From: Conexibacteraceae bacterium
Lineage (GTDB): Bacteria; Actinomycetota; Thermoleophilia; Solirubrobacterales; Solirubrobacteraceae
DNA: 5,790 bases
Direction: 5' to 3'
Assembly: GCA_009785395.1 (NCBI GenBank)
Contig: WQWK01000140.1
Coordinates: 1 to 5,790, forward strand
Shown here in pieces: positions 5,784-5,790 of the stretch (positions are counted from its first letter, which is position 1; each line of letters starts with the position of its first letter). The notes under the pieces were generated by a model. It did no database searches, was not told the DNA's origin, and saw only the letters and a program-made list of their open reading frames with translations. A program made the position numbers and the translations under genes.

Positions 5784-5790
5784 GCAAGCA

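Noticed and set aside
1..5790. CRISPR array, tRNA, rRNA, insertion sequence ends or prophage attachment sites.
   Set aside because: I saw no regularly spaced direct repeats, tRNA-like cloverleaf, transposase motif or flanking target duplication on reading both strands.

Overview
The window is high-GC DNA with dense coding on both strands and long spurious antisense reading frames. This fits an actinomycete-type chromosome. Two proteins hint at Thermoleophilia (Solirubrobacter/Conexibacter-like): a secreted parvulin-type protein with a Cys-containing C-terminal tail, and a three-domain PucR regulator beside a flavin monooxygenase gene. This placement is inferred from general familiarity, with no database comparison.

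Layout, left to right. (1) Positions 1-165, minus strand: the first 55 codons of an EthA-like flavin-containing (Baeyer-Villiger type) monooxygenase, cut by the window edge. (2) Positions 166-313: a divergent control region with a promoter-like sequence for the monooxygenase and an inverted repeat (TGTGCA-N13-TGCACA) centred on its -10 box. (3) Positions 314-1561, plus strand: a PucR/CdaR-type transcription regulator, the natural candidate to control the monooxygenase. (4) Positions 1562-1891: a 330-base gap holding a perfect 21-bp hairpin (likely terminator) and otherwise unrecognised sequence. (5) Positions 1892-2416, plus strand: a stand-alone Uma2-family (PD-(D/E)XK fold) protein. (6) Positions 2439-3644, minus strand: an exported PrsA/SurA-like foldase lipoprotein, convergent with the Uma2 gene. 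(7) Positions 3712-4773 and 4770-5783, minus strand: two AAA+/ORC-like ATPase genes overlapping by 4 bases (ATGA), so probably translationally coupled.

Two units look functionally coherent. The first is a substrate-responsive regulator with its divergent monooxygenase. The second is the ATPase pair. In that pair the upstream protein has a Walker A Lys-to-Arg change, no acidic residue after its Walker B Asp, and a C-terminal winged helix. The downstream protein has an intact Walker A and an Asp-Asp Walker B but no winged helix. This suggests a division of labour, with a DNA-binding, hydrolysis-impaired subunit paired with a hydrolysing subunit. It is the most unusual content here. I do not recognise the pair as a named system, and any further members would lie beyond position 5790.
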